Assembly (NCBI GenBank): GCA_030737835.1
Contig: CM060848.1
Coordinates: 20,685,309 to 20,749,308, forward strand
DNA from: Acorus gramineus
Lineage: Eukaryota > Streptophyta > Magnoliopsida > Acorales > Acoraceae
DNA: 64,000 bases
Direction of reading: 5' to 3'
Numbering within the stretch: position 1 is the stretch's first letter; every line of letters starts with the position of its first letter. The translations under genes were made by a program, and so were the position numbers. The notes beneath the pieces were generated by a model. The model ran no database searches. It was given only the letters and a program-made list of their open reading frames with translations, and was not told the DNA's origin. Below, in pieces: positions 23,437 to 36,312 of this stretch.

Positions 23437-25948
23437 TCAAATGCCATGCCACTCAATCTGCAGATGGCTGCAATCTAACAGGCACTTGACCCGGCCTAAG
23501 GCAGCTTCCCTGTGTTTCAACAATGCAAGAGAACCTTGGTCCTCTGAAAGGCCATCTTTAGGTTTCCGTGGCAATTTCCGAGAGAAGCTCTTCCATTTGA
23601 ATTCAAACTCACAAGCTAGAATGCATCAAAATGCTCAAGTTAGAATCAGCCCTCCATGGATTGCACAGGTAGCAATTTAAAGAACAAAAGGCCGGAAAGA
23701 AGCATAATTAACAGTGAATCGACATGATAAATGCTACAAATAATCATGAGCAATTTTTCATACTCTTCTTGTTAGGATAATATATTGCTTGATGTACACA
23801 AGGTATTTAAAACGTCTTCCAGAACATTGCTTCAGGCATATTGACATTCACAGTCAATCTTTTTTAAGAACTAAATATGAAATTAAGATGAGAAAAAAAA
23901 ACATCGGTAATAATATTTTGTCTTGACAAGAAGATATCATTTTACAGTATCACAATCACAAGAGGAGCCCTAACAGTTCTCTTAAAGTGAGGTATTCAAT
24001 ACCAAAATTACAGGATTTAATCTTAGATCCAGCAACGCATATGCCATCATTGATCCATCAAAGAGGGTCTAAAAATCTACAGTTACATTAAAGTCTGTTA
24101 GCTCACACATCAAGATTCAAGTTTAAGTGAATGCTGCTTCCTTCCAACCTTGTAGTGTACAAAATGATACCCCATATCATGATATCATCTTATGGATACT
24201 AGAGTCATGTTAGTTCCACAGCGAGACAATGATAAATAAGAATCAAATTGACGGTGAATCAAGCACATGGATATGAAACTGAATTATATGAACCGAGAAG
24301 TTAAATACATCATTAGGTCATTTGGAATGAAAGCCTGCAGACTCCACCTCACTAAATTACATCAATGTTGTGCAAGAATTAAATAGGGGGAAGAAACTTA
24401 CCATATAACTCCAAACGCACTTACCATACTAGCAAGTAGCAACAACTCAGAATCTAACTTACCATACTTGCAACTCATAGATAAATGGCGTCCCATGGGT
24501 TATATATAAATCACTACAGCTCACGTTAAGGAAGCGCATTCTGTAATTGGAAACCACTGAATGTGGAGGAGCCAGCATTTTGGAAGGCAGGATCAAGTAT
24601 GGCCAGTACTAGGCATGATTAATGCATGTAAGAGCCTAATATATAGGAAATGTTTACCATAGAGGTCTTTCAACAGTTTCCGTTTCCTTATTTAACTGAA
24701 AAAAAAACTGAACATGCAATACGGGAAAAGAAAAAAAAGAAGACAAGATGTGGTAGTTTCAGACAAGTAATTTAACAGCTAACCATGGGATATTCCTTGC
24801 CAATTATGCTACCATAGGGACATGCATCTACCTCTGAAATTGGAACACTGGCAAATTTCATATTCGCTGTAGTCTGTAGCGACTGAAGCAGCCAATCACT
24901 TCCTTTTCATGTTTCAGATTCCAGCTAATACTTCTCATGTCACCCAACCATGCAAGAGTTCTTGCGTCCTAAAATGGGCTTCCCTCCTCCAAGCACAAAA
25001 TCACTCCTCAATTAACAAAACTCCTCCCTCAAACTCAAAGAAATCAAGTATTAATCCCCATATTTGTCACAAATAAGCTAGAGAAGCAGCACACGAAGAT
25101 GAATGCTAGCAAACAAAATCCAACATACTACCCAGGTTTGGCCCTTTGTTCATTTAAATTTTCAGCTTTCTTTTGTTTTGTTTAGAGATCACTTGTCTCC
25201 TCGAGTTCGAGGAACAAATTACCAATATGATACTATGATTGCTCTAACTTTTCCGTCAAAAAACCATCAACACTGTGGACCTAATGTTTGATAAGCTATA
25301 GATTTTGTTGTTCAGTTCCAATATAACCACATCGCCCACTAATCATACAATCATAACCCTCCCAATACTGAGCGCAACAATTAAGAAACATATCCAATTT
25401 TCTTCCATAGAAAAGCAATATTTGTACCACTGATTCAGATTTTTCTCACATCCCATAAACAATTCCGACGAAACACAACATCAATCAAAAAATTCAACAC
25501 CATCGATTCAAAATTTCACCTTTGCTGCGGTTCTCGAATCCACGGACGATGCACGCGCAGATCCACGGCCTCCCTGCGCGCGACGCCTTCGCTCCGCCCT
25601 TCAATTCCCCATTGTGTTGTTTCAACCTTTCCCCCCCAAAAAAATCCTTTCTTTGATGAATTCAAGACAATAAAAGACGACCCAATCCTTAAAAAACCAA
25701 GAAATAAAAAAAAATTCGGGGATCGAACTCGTGAAACCTAAAACGAACCTGCGAGGGAAATCCGTGGTGACGCCGACGTAGGTCCTCGGAATCTGAGACG
25801 ACGCGATCAGGTACACCAACCACCGCGAAGAGAACTTCGCCGCCTCCGTCGGCTTGGACTCTGCTCGGGCTCTGATCGGATTCGTGACTCTCCGGCGCTT
25901 CACGGATCGGAAGCTCGTCGATATCCTCGACGACGTTGCGCTCATCAT
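23437..25948 (-). CDS. GIY-YIG endonuclease, short SLX1-like plant protein
   Basis: A small nuclease of the GIY-YIG/UvrC N-terminal fold, related to the SLX1 structure-specific nuclease. Exons 25749-25948, 25520-25626 and 23437-23615 join in frame to 161 residues. The first ATG (25948) is followed directly by a second. After a basic leader comes the catalytic fold: WLVYLIASSQIPRTYVGVTT supplies the two tyrosines of the GIY and YIG strands. FPRRLKQHNGELKGGAKAS follows with the conserved Arg, then AGRPWICACIVRGF. Exon 3 carries CEFEFKWKSFSRKLPR with the metal-binding Glu, and ends CSHLQIEWHGI-stop. Canonical SLX1 also has a C-terminal zinc/RING-like domain, which is absent here, so the partner or substrate may differ. 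Intron 2 is about 1.9 kb and holds no other gene. The role in DNA repair is inferred from the fold. Confidence 0.9.
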
Positions 25949-28900
25949 TCAATTGTTCAACCGATCTTTTCGAAAAGGGGCGACAGAGAGCTCGTCGTAC
26001 ATGGTTTTTTTTGTGGTTATACGTTGGGGTTTTTACATAATGAACCCTTGTAAATATAGTATTATTGTCGTACATCCTTCAATAGTGATTTTAGTGCACT
26101 AAGATAAGGTATAATTTGACACTTTGTCTAGAAGTTCCTTATTGAAGAAGTTACTTCTAAAGAATGAACTTCTTGTATTTAGAGTAGAAGAAGCACATAT
26201 TGATGAATGTTTTCAATAAGTAATTTTATAATAATTTTACATGAATTGTCTAAAATACCCTTGACCATATTTTATACAATTATTGTAATAGATCAATATA
26301 AATAAATAAATAAATATAATCAACTGAATAGTCAAATGACCAAAACACATACATAACTACAATAATATTTAATAATATTTACCTACAACACATTAATAAT
26401 AAAATTATATAAAAGAATATTATTAAAATAATAATAATTTTATTAAATAAAGACATTGTTATTAAGATTCATTCTTAAAAAATAACACAATGGCTCAAAT
26501 AACTCTCAAATAAATATCATTAGCTTGGTGAGTTTATTATGAGATTGGAGATCTCAACATGCTCATGCATTAATAACCTGCGTCGGTCAGTTTCTTATAA
26601 TATTATGAGTTTGTTATAATATTATGTTATATCCCAACATGCCTATGCATTAATACATGCGTCGAAGGTCAATAATAAACGAGAGAGCAATATCTCAATT
26701 ACTCTGATATGTTTAAAAATATTAATATGTGAAGTATTTTTTATATATAGTTTTTTATATATAGTTACTCAATCAAATTCACATAGTAAAAAAAAACTAA
26801 CAATTTATAATGAAAGAGATGAGAGAAAATTTGTTATTAATAATAACTAAAAATGGTTTTTTGGGAATTTATAAAATTTTATAAGGGTATTTTTGTTAAA
26901 AAAATTTTTATAGCTTCTACAGAAGTGAAAAAACTCGTTCCATACAAGAAGTTATTTTCTCCTTTTGGAAAGAGGAGTTTTTCTCCTTTTGCAGAAGGAG
27001 AAGTGTTAGTTCTCGAGTTCCCAAATGCCAACGAATTCTCATTCTGTAGAAGGAGAATTCGTTCAGAAATACTTCTGAGCAGTTGCCAAACAGTATCTAA
27101 GCTCTCTTGTAGAGTTAAGTTATTCACATTTGATAGTTATATTGCGTTATATGATAATCTATGAAAATAAAAGAAGTCAAATTATGTTTTTCTTAAAAAA
27201 CATAGAAGTCATATTTTTGTGATTAGGCTTTTTGTGTTTACGAATAAACGTTAGAGATATGTTTTTTAATGTATATAAATATTGTTACGTGAGACAATTT
27301 TATTAAATTGACATTGAAAAAATATTTGAATTCGTGGACATAAATAATCTTAAATAAATAATTTCAGTACCAAAGAATAGTTACCATATTTTAACCTATA
27401 TTATTGATAAAGAATTATAAAAACAAAAAAAAAATTATTATGACAGTTGATCGACAATTTATATGGCACAAGGAGAAGTAAAAGAAACTGTTTATGTAAA
27501 TATATATTTGCACACGCTCCTGAAAATGGTACTCTTCCATGTTATGGCACGTGAAAATCCTGAAATAAGTGGAACTTCAAAGGCATCCCACCAAATTCAA
27601 CTCACATAGTGAGTTGAGCGATAGCACGTATCAGAGAATGCCTTTAGCACCATAGCTCCATGACATGCTCGAATGTCCCAACATATATTTTTTTGTTTAA
27701 GGACCCAGATAGGGCAACACACTTTTGAATATAATATAGTGATGAATTACTATGATTATTAGGCAAACATTGATCAACATGTGCCTAAAACAAATGATAG
27801 GACAAAACCTACAAGATCTAGCTCTTAGGGCTACATGCCATATTTTTTCTCAAACTTCTGCTCAGTAGGATTTGAAGCTGAAATCCTTGAGAGATGGGTG
27901 ATATCCTCTCACCACCACGGCTAAGGCTTGCGGGACCTAGATGTCTCTGCGTTGGACCTTGCAGTAATAATAATAATAACAACAACAACATGCCAACAAT
28001 ACCAAAAATATACAAACCTAAGAAATTTGACTAATATGTCATAGTTAATTTGTGAACCAAATAAATGCAATCACAACCCTAACTTTCATACCTAATACAT
28101 TCAAATAGATCCAACACACTACATTTCTCTTCAAAACAGTAGACTTTTTCTATAAAACCCTTTCTCTCTAAAAAAAAAAAAAAAAACTCTAACTTCCTAC
28201 AATAAGAGTTAGAAGAACCATAATACTCATGAGATCATCATTAATAAAAATATATAGGTATTGATCTATTTTTATATCTCTAAAACTGTCATCAAGTGGA
28301 CCGACGCCAAGACAAGAAAAGATCTATTTTTTTAATCCATTTTTTTAGAGATGTATGTTTTAGAAATGATGAAGGGTGATGAGACTGGTGTTTCTAAAGT
28401 AAAATATTTTTATAAGGTAGTGGACTTAGATAAAAATCAAATGACAGGTGGTGGTGTAAAAAAGATGGTGATGAAGATAAAATGACTTTATTAGGTGAGA
28501 ACATACTTTATAAAGTGTCTTGAGAAGATGTTCGTGCTCTAGGAAAACGACATTAGTAGTTGTGTCATTGTGTGATGAGGTTGACTCCTTTTGTATCGGA
28601 ACCTTGAATAGTTGACATCGACCAAGGACTGTTGTAAATTAGTTCCACCCATCAGAATGGATGGAGTAAATATTATGATGGAGGTGAGTGAGAATACCCA
28701 TACCTCAATGCCTCGTGATGATACAAATTGAGTCACAGTATTTACCTAAACTTTTGTTTACTGTCTTGACTTTGGGCGACAATATTTTCCTAGACATATA
28801 CATAAAAACCATATTTTATATAAGTACGCACAACTCCACAAGTGAATATAGTCACGGGATTCACGGAATTTTAAATCTCCAACATATTTAAACCGCTCAA

Positions 28901-29243
28901 TCGTACGGTCACAACTCATTTATTAGCGTTTTCAAAGTCCGAAAAGGACACGGACGTCAATTAATAAGAAGAGAGGGACATTGGATGCCAAAAAGCTCTC
29001 AACGCTCAACAGGATCTCGAGATGATCTCTAATTCGAACCTCTGCGAAATCTCGTCCGTCCCTCGATCGCGTACAGACGATCGAACGGTCGATCACGCAC
29101 CCGTCACGTCACCCGAAAAGATTCGAATTCAAATTCACAAACGGCCCTCCTCTCCCTCCCCCCAAAAAATAGAAAGAAAAGAAAACCTGAAACCCTAAAT
29201 CAGTCTCTCACCCTTCAAAGAAGCTCAAAAGAGCAGGTCTTTA
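25949..29243. other. Intergenic between GIY-YIG gene and kinesin gene
   Basis: The divergent promoters of the two genes should lie at the two edges. The middle is AT-rich, and 26520-26700 has a short direct repeat around CATGCATTAATA and TGCGTCG. A SINE-like copy lies at 27855-27965. No gene was recognised in about 3.3 kb. Confidence 0.5.
27855..27965 (-). repeat. SINE-like element, second type
   Basis: On the minus strand it reads GTGGTGGTGAGAGGATATCA, CCCATCTCTCAAGG, then CTTCAAATCCTACTGAGCAG and ends at an A/T-rich tail. The CTTCAAATCC block resembles a box B. A trinucleotide run (27963-27988) adjoins the 5' side. Confidence 0.45.
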
Positions 29244-32200
29244 ATGGCGGACCCCTCTAGAGTAGCAAGAAAAGCTGAAGAAGCGGGTCCTCTCTCTCTC
29301 TCTCTCTCAGATTTTCCATTCAAAGATGCGATTTTTAGTGTTTTGAAGCGTTTCTTGAACTTGATCTCTGTAGCTGCTCGGAGATCCCAGGCCGTACGAT
29401 GGCTGGAATCGACGGTGGGACCGCTGGGGATCCCGGCGTGGCCGTCGGAGAGGGAGTTCGTCGCCTGCTTGAGGAGCGGCCTCGTCCTCTGCAACGCCGT
29501 GAACAAGATCCAACTCGGCGCGGTTTCAAAGGTGGAGTTTTTGTTTGTTTTTTGAGCTTATTTTGCACTTTTTTTTGGGGTTTTGTTTATGAAAGATTGG
29601 TTTTTGATTGGGTTTTTTAAGGTGATTGAGAATCCGGTGCAAGGTGTTGTTGGAGAGTCTCAGCCTTTACCGGCTTATCAGTACTTTGAAAACGTGCGGA
29701 ACTTTCTGGTGGCGGTCGAGGAACTGAAGCTCCCAGTCTTCGAGGCTTCTGATCTTGAAAGGGTATGCGTTAATTAAACTTGAATTTTTTGGGTGGGTTT
29801 TTTATTAGGTTTTCTTTGTAGGATGCATTGGATGCTGGGTCGACAACCAAGATTGTCGATTGCGTTCTAGGCCTTAAGGCCTATCAGGAATGGCGACAAT
29901 GTGGTGGAGAGTGTGTTGGGGGAATAGGAGCTTGGAAGCACTTGAGATCGCCGATTGTGCCCCACATGATTGGAAGGGCCCATTCACAGGCCATCCCTAC
30001 TCCAGTGGACTCTCGCCGGCGTTTGGACCTATCGGGTGCCACCCAAGAAATTTTGAAGGGTGAAGGTAATTATTCATCTTCATTTGGATTTGAAAATATA
30101 TGTTCTTCTTGGTTGGCTTCATGGTTATTACTTACTTGCCATTTCAGATCAGACAGACGCTGTAGTGAAATCACTTGTTGATAATTTGTTTGACTCGAAA
30201 GAAAATGTTGATCATAACCTTCTTCACTTACTCCGTAACGGGAACCAGGTGACCATTCACTTTCTGTTGAATTTGGTAACTGCTTTTAAATAGAATAGAA
30301 AAGTTGATTTTTTGTTGTGAATTGTAGGATCGGGTCAAATTTTTTTATAAGATCATGTCAAGCTGTCTGGAAGAGGATTGTTTAGGTGAATATCTTGAGG
30401 TTAGTGGGCTGTATTTTCCTTTCAAAGAACAAGGCTTTAGATTATCGCTTTTTGTGTGTGTTTTATCTGATTATTAATATAGTACTGACATATTTGGTAA
30501 TTATAAAATGTGGTCAGGTTTGCATTTAATACAATGGGTAGATGTTATATGACTTGAAATGCATTTTTACCTTTCCTTGAGATGGACTGATAATTATTTA
30601 ACTATTTTTTATTCTATTTTATCATTAATGGTTGCTATAAGGGAAAAAAAATGTTAGAAAATAAATGTGTATTTTTATGGAAAAAATTGCCATTGCCATA
30701 GAAGATCATTCAATCAATGAGCAATTTTTATTTACTTGATTCTAATTCTCCAGAACTATCGGCTCACGTGTATAAATTTCATTTACATGCAGCATTTCAA
30801 AACAGATACAGGGAAGGGCAATATTAATCGCATGCGCCTATTGGAGACGCATGAAAAGGAACTTAAAGTAAGTTTCTATTTTCTTTCTCTTCTTGGACTT
30901 TACATATTGTTGGATGAATTTTAAAAATTAATTGTGTTGTTTATGATTACCCTGGTATTTAAATATGCAGAAAGTTCATAATGCCAAGTTGGCTTGGTAA
31001 AAGGAAAAAGATAGTATTGGTCCTATTGGATTTTTTCTAATATCAGTCGCCTTATATAACCTGTTAATTGTGAACAGTCTTAGCAAGATAAAGAAAATTA
31101 ATTAAACCTTATGCATCCAAAGATTTAATGATTTATTAAGGAAAACAAATATGATATGAAATTAAGCAAAAAAGTATGATATTCGCTAACTGCATATCAT
31201 ATACATGTAGATTGTTCACGAGTAAAAAAAAAAAAAGTTTCCTCTATGAACGTTGACATCTTCAAATATCATAACAACCAATTTATATTTTTGCTTACAT
31301 ACATCTAGCTTATTGAAATTTTCTAATAATAAATATTTGAGGTTATTAGAATATTTCTTATTCTTTTGCTTTGCAGGAACTCAAGGCATTGTTATCGGGG
31401 ACAAAGAAAGAATTTGAAGCATTACAATTTCAACTGCAGTCTGACTTGACACAACTCAGTATGTCCAATCTTGAATCAAGCAGATGCAATCTCCAAATTG
31501 AAATTTTATGTTACGGAATTACATAGATGATAATGAACTGTTTGATAAATTTTATACATTCTTGATTTTTTTTTAATGTATCCTTGAGGTTAAATCTGTG
31601 TTAGCGTATACACATGGAATTTCCTCGAGCATCTCCCACTACATATATGTGCATGCTTAAGCCTAAAATTGAAATTTGAATGACATGTTCTGTTTTTAAA
31701 AACAAAAATCCACATTCAAGATTGTATGATATTCTAACATTCTAGGTGACTGAAGAAAGCTGCATATGTTGTGCATTCAAAACAAGTTCTGGATTTAGGA
31801 TAAAACTTTTGAGTTCATTTGACACATTGCAGTACTGCGCTTCAGTCTAGGTATTTGGGTTTATTGTGTGAAATCTTGGCTTCATCCAAGTACTTGCAAT
31901 GCAATGTATTTGATCTTGTACAGCTCAATGACATGTCTCTACTGCGAAAATTGGTTTGGGTATAATATATTCCTTATTTATTAATATTCACCAATAAAAA
32001 AAATTTTTTAATGATTATTTGAAGATAAAAATCCGTCTCAAGTTATTTGCAGCCAATTTAAATTGTAATTCATGACATAGGCAATGCCAATGTATTTGAT
32101 CTTGTACTATTCAAATGAAACTTCTCTACTTGGATAACGTGGCTTATGTACAATATATTTCTTATTTATGAACATTAATATGTAAACATAATATATTATT

Positions 32201-35200
32201 TTAAAACATTTTTCAATAGTAAAAATCCATATCAGGTTATTTGCAGCCAATGTTTCTTTTAATGAAAATTGTATTACTTTACTGCATACCCCAAATTCCA
32301 TTAAAGCTAAAAATAACATCATGATGTAATAGATGGTAACTTAGATTTCTTTTTGCTGTACTTGAGGCAGTTGTCATAAAATTATATAGATGATTTTATA
32401 AGCTCAGAAGATTCTAATGGAAATAGTGCTTACTTGTGAATTTAACAAAAAATAATTTTCCTCCCTGACCATTGTTTCAGGTGGCGAAATTTGCAGTTTT
32501 TCTGCTACCGCTCGTGGTTACCATGTCGCTGTAAAAGAAAATAGGAAATTGTATAACATGCTTCAGGATTTGAAAGGTATTTTTCACTCTATTAAACTTT
32601 TTAAAATAATGTTTATACATGCAACTTATTGCATTTTTCTGCAGGCAACATAAAAGTATACTGCAGAATCAGGCCAAGTTTTAATGCTGGAGTAAGAAGT
32701 GTGATTGATTTCATTGGGAGTGATGGCTCACTGATGATTGTTGATCCGCTTAAGCCATCTAGAAAAAGTTTCCAATTTAATAAGATCTTTGGTCCAACTG
32801 CTACCCAAGGTAAGTTTTCACTATGTTTTGATTGTTTCAAATTTTATAATGACTAAAAATCTCCTGATTCTTATTTAAAGATTTTAAATTTTCCAGAAGA
32901 GGTTTACAAAGACACTCAAACTCTGATTAGGTCTGTTATGGATGGTTATAATGTATGCATTTTTGCATATGGTCAGACGGGATCCGGCAAAACACATACC
33001 ATGGTAGGCATACTATTAAATATAGCTGCAAGGAAGTTCATGTTTCTATAAGTTTCAATTCCTGATGTTTGTCTCCATCTATACAGTGTGGTCCATTAAA
33101 TGGGGAGATTAAGGATATGGGTATCAACTATATGGCAATGAGTGATCTTTTTGAGATATCTTCTGTGAGAAAGAATACTGTAAGATATGAGGTCCGAGTT
33201 CAGATGGTTGAAATATATAATGAACAAGTCAGGGACCTTCTGCCAGATGATTCATCATCCAATAAATATCCTATATGAGTTATAAATTTTGTTTTTTTTT
33301 GTTAACTCTATAAATATCAAGTTCTTCAGGAATTCTTTAACTTAAAAATACTAACAGATTAGAGATTCGGTCTTGTTTGGGCAATGGTGGTATTTGCCTT
33401 CCGGATGGAAGTATGCACCTTGTGGAATCCACAATGGATGTTCTCAATCTAATGGAACTGGGTGAGAAGAACCGCTCTGTGAGCTCAACTGCAATCAATG
33501 ACAGGAGTAGCCGCTCCCACAGGTCTTCCAATTTCCGTGTTTAAAAATTGTATAAATAGTGTTGAATAAATTTAGCAAATATTTATATGCATTCATTACC
33601 AAACTTGTTATTTTTCATCTGATGATAATGTTAATTTTTTTGGGTCTCTGATGATCATTTTCAGTGTCTTGATAGTACATGTGCAAGGCCAAGAAATATC
33701 AGGAAGCACACTTCGTAGCTGTTTGCATTTAGTTGATCTTGCTGGAAGTGAGAGGGTTGATAAATCAGAAGTTACTGGAGATAGATTGAAAGAGGCACAA
33801 CATATCAATAAGTCTCTTTCCTGTTTGGGAGATGTTATTTCAGCTTTGGGTCAGAAGAGCTCACACATACCTTACCGCAATAGCAAACTTACACAATTGC
33901 TTCAAGATTCTTTAGGTTGTTATCTGAGACTTGATTTTTTATTGCATTTACTTTTTACTTTAAGTTGTGCATTAAATTGGGAATAATAAAAATGTATTAA
34001 CTGATTTCATCCATGAAATTTTTCATTAGGTGGGAAGGCTAAAGTTTTGATGCTTGCACATGTGAGCCCAGAAGCCGATTTTTACGGGGAAACAATAAGC
34101 ACGCTGAAATTTGCTCAGAGAGTCTCCTCCGTTGAACTTGGGACTGCTCATGTGAACAAAGAAAGCAACGAAATTCGGGAACTCAAAGAACAAGTAATGG
34201 TTTTTGGATATCTGCTCCTGAACTCGTCAACTACTCTTTTTTTTTGCAGTATCTCTTATAATATAACTCTTATTTTTTTAATATCTTCAACAATACAATG
34301 ATATGAACTGCCACAACAATGTATCCTGCATTTTCATTGTCCAATGGGACGGTTGGATCTGGTGCCTTAACGAACAACACACTGATTACATCAGTGTGAG
34401 GCACAATTCAACACGCTGATTACATCATTGCGTTTGAGAATAGATTGTTGGAGGGATAAGACTGAATAGCTGATTCACACAAATGCTTTTTATCTTCCTA
34501 TATCTTACTGTGTTGGCATGCTCTTTACTTGAGTTGCAGAATTTGGTCCATTATTGTCCATCCTCCATATCAGTAGTTGTAAAACATTGGTATTTCCTAA
34601 AGGAAGCCCCATCTTCTTCAACTTATGCAGAGCACATATATGTATGGGATTTATACATGCTATTGCACATTATGTATGAAATCGGCATTTGACATTAGCT
34701 GCTTGCTTATAGGTAGATAGCCTAAAACAGGCATTGGCTATCAAGGAAGGGGAAGGTACATTGCAATCACGTAAATTCAGGGAAACAAGGCCTGAGAATT
34801 TGACATTAACAACTGAGCGCAGTCTGCGGCCTCGAAGGTTGAGCATTGAGAATTATAGTCTGCCTAAAAATGAGCAGTTACTTAAAACCCCTCTTGTGAG
34901 ACCAAAGGCTGAAGTGGAATACACTCCAGTCCGTTTTAGAAGATTGAGCTTGGAAGGCACCTATTCTGCGAACAAGGATCAAACACAGAATCAGAAACTG
35001 GATGTACGAAACTTCATTAGTTTATCTGCCCTCAATTATTGACTTTCTGCTTACATGTATTAGTTCCATTCTTTTCTGTTTTTTGTCGACTCCATGCAGG
35101 TTCAGACAAGATGTCATGATTTAGATACGGGCTTGGAGAGTGGGAACAATCTAGCTAGTGAGAGCCAAGCCTCAAAGATTGTGAGGAGGACAAGAACATC

Positions 35201-36312
35201 TCTTCCACTACCAAAAACACCTGAGCCTTTGAATAAAGTGGATGAGGCTCTCTCTTCAAATGAGCCTCATGTAACCAACACAATTCAACTTCCAAGTTCC
35301 ACTACTGTTAGAAGCAAAGGATCTCACATAAGAAAATCACTCCAAACAATAGGGAAGATGATTAATGGGTCTGACAGAAGGTAAGCTTCTCCATACAAAT
35401 GTGATTTGTTATCTTGCAATGCTACTGGATTAATAATATTCCTCTACATGGTATAAAAACTTAATTTTTGTACTTTTAGGAACCATCAACGTACACCAGA
35501 AAAATTATCTTCCATGAAAGGGAGAAGTGAAGTTGATGTGAAGTCACCCACCACAGACAATGCCCGGGCTCTGAGGAGGCAGTCCTTGACCAATGTTCAG
35601 ACTTCCATATCACGAGCAAATCGAAGATCATCCCTTGGAGGGAGGTCAATTGTTCCCTGTGAGTAATAACCTTAATGACAATTCCTTTTGTTTGACAAAC
35701 CCAATTTCATGTCTTCTCTGTTCCAAAATATAATAATAATATAACTCAGTTGTATGACCCATAACAAGTTTAGCATATTTTCATTTGCAAATATTATTAG
35801 TCATCATCAGTCATCATCAACAGCTTAATCGGTTAGACTTTTTGAAAATGCTCAAGTGTTAGGAAATTGTGGTGAACCATGATTTTTATGCATTGTTGAA
35901 GTGAATCCATTTTTATTATGAAGCAAGAACATTTGTTAATTAACCATCATGTATCATTACATTGTGACTTAGGACAGATGAGCCACTTTGAAACATGATG
36001 AATTAAATTATAATTAGAAGACATTGCATTATTATGAAAAAACAAAAGAAGCAACTCACCAATACAAGCAGATTTCTTTCAACTGAATTTAGCTAACAAA
36101 AGACATTGAATGACCAAAAAGCCTCGCCATCAAAATATCAGCCATTTTTTAACAAGTCAATTTTGCTCTATCAACATTTTTTTAGAACATTTATCTTACT
36201 GAGTTTGTCTTGCACTCTACTTTATTACTCTGCAGATCCTGATGAAAACCAAGCTTTGAGAACTCCTCCAGCAGTCCAGGCATCTGTTAAAGCTCCAAAG
36301 AGATGGTTGTGA
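29244..36312 (+). CDS. Kinesin-14 with N-terminal calponin-homology domain
   Basis: A microtubule motor expected to walk toward minus ends, with a CH domain that may bind actin. Coding exons: 29244-29286, 29374-29531, 29622-29762, 29822-30065, 30148-30248, 30328-30399, 30793-30867, 31377-31458, 32481-32576, 32645-32809, 32897-33003, 33087-33265, 33358-33522, 33665-33915, 34030-34193, 34713-35003, 35100-35380, 35480-35658, 36236-36312. They give about 956 residues. The CH domain is near residues 15-140 ([17 protein letters not shown]). The kinesin-14 neck [20 protein letters not shown] leads into the motor (about 337-675), with P-loop GQTGSGKT, switch I NDRSSRSH, switch II DLAGSER and [18 protein letters not shown]. 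The basic Ser-rich tail ends [16 protein letters not shown]. The neck before the motor supports the kinesin-14 call. It resembles the Arabidopsis At3g10310 subgroup. Two introns are unusual: a stop-free 87-base intron in the first codons and a U12-type AT-AC/AG intron in the motor. Confidence 0.94.
29287..29373 (+). other. Stop-free 87-base intron (CT microsatellite) near the kinesin start
   Basis: The bases from GTCCTC to CTCTGTAG form a 3n stretch with no stop, so an ORF scan reads through it and adds 29 residues, including PLSLSLSDF from a CT run. Removing it joins KAEEA directly to [13 protein letters not shown], the arrangement typical of this family. The acceptor is good; the donor (GTCCTC) is weak, so retention in some transcripts is plausible. 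Confidence 0.7.
33266..33351 (+). other. U12-type intron (AT-AC, or AT-AG ending 33357)
   Basis: Exon 12 of the kinesin ends at AATAA with no usable GT. The next bases ATATCCTATA closely fit the U12 donor ATATCCTT. Upstream of the next exon is TTCTTTAAC, a near match to the U12 branch site TTCCTTAAC. Its branch A lies about 11 bases before an AC end (33351) and 17 before an AG end (33357). Both choices keep the frame, giving SSNNNRLEIR or SSNKLEIR. No U2-type solution keeps the frame. Confidence 0.8.
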
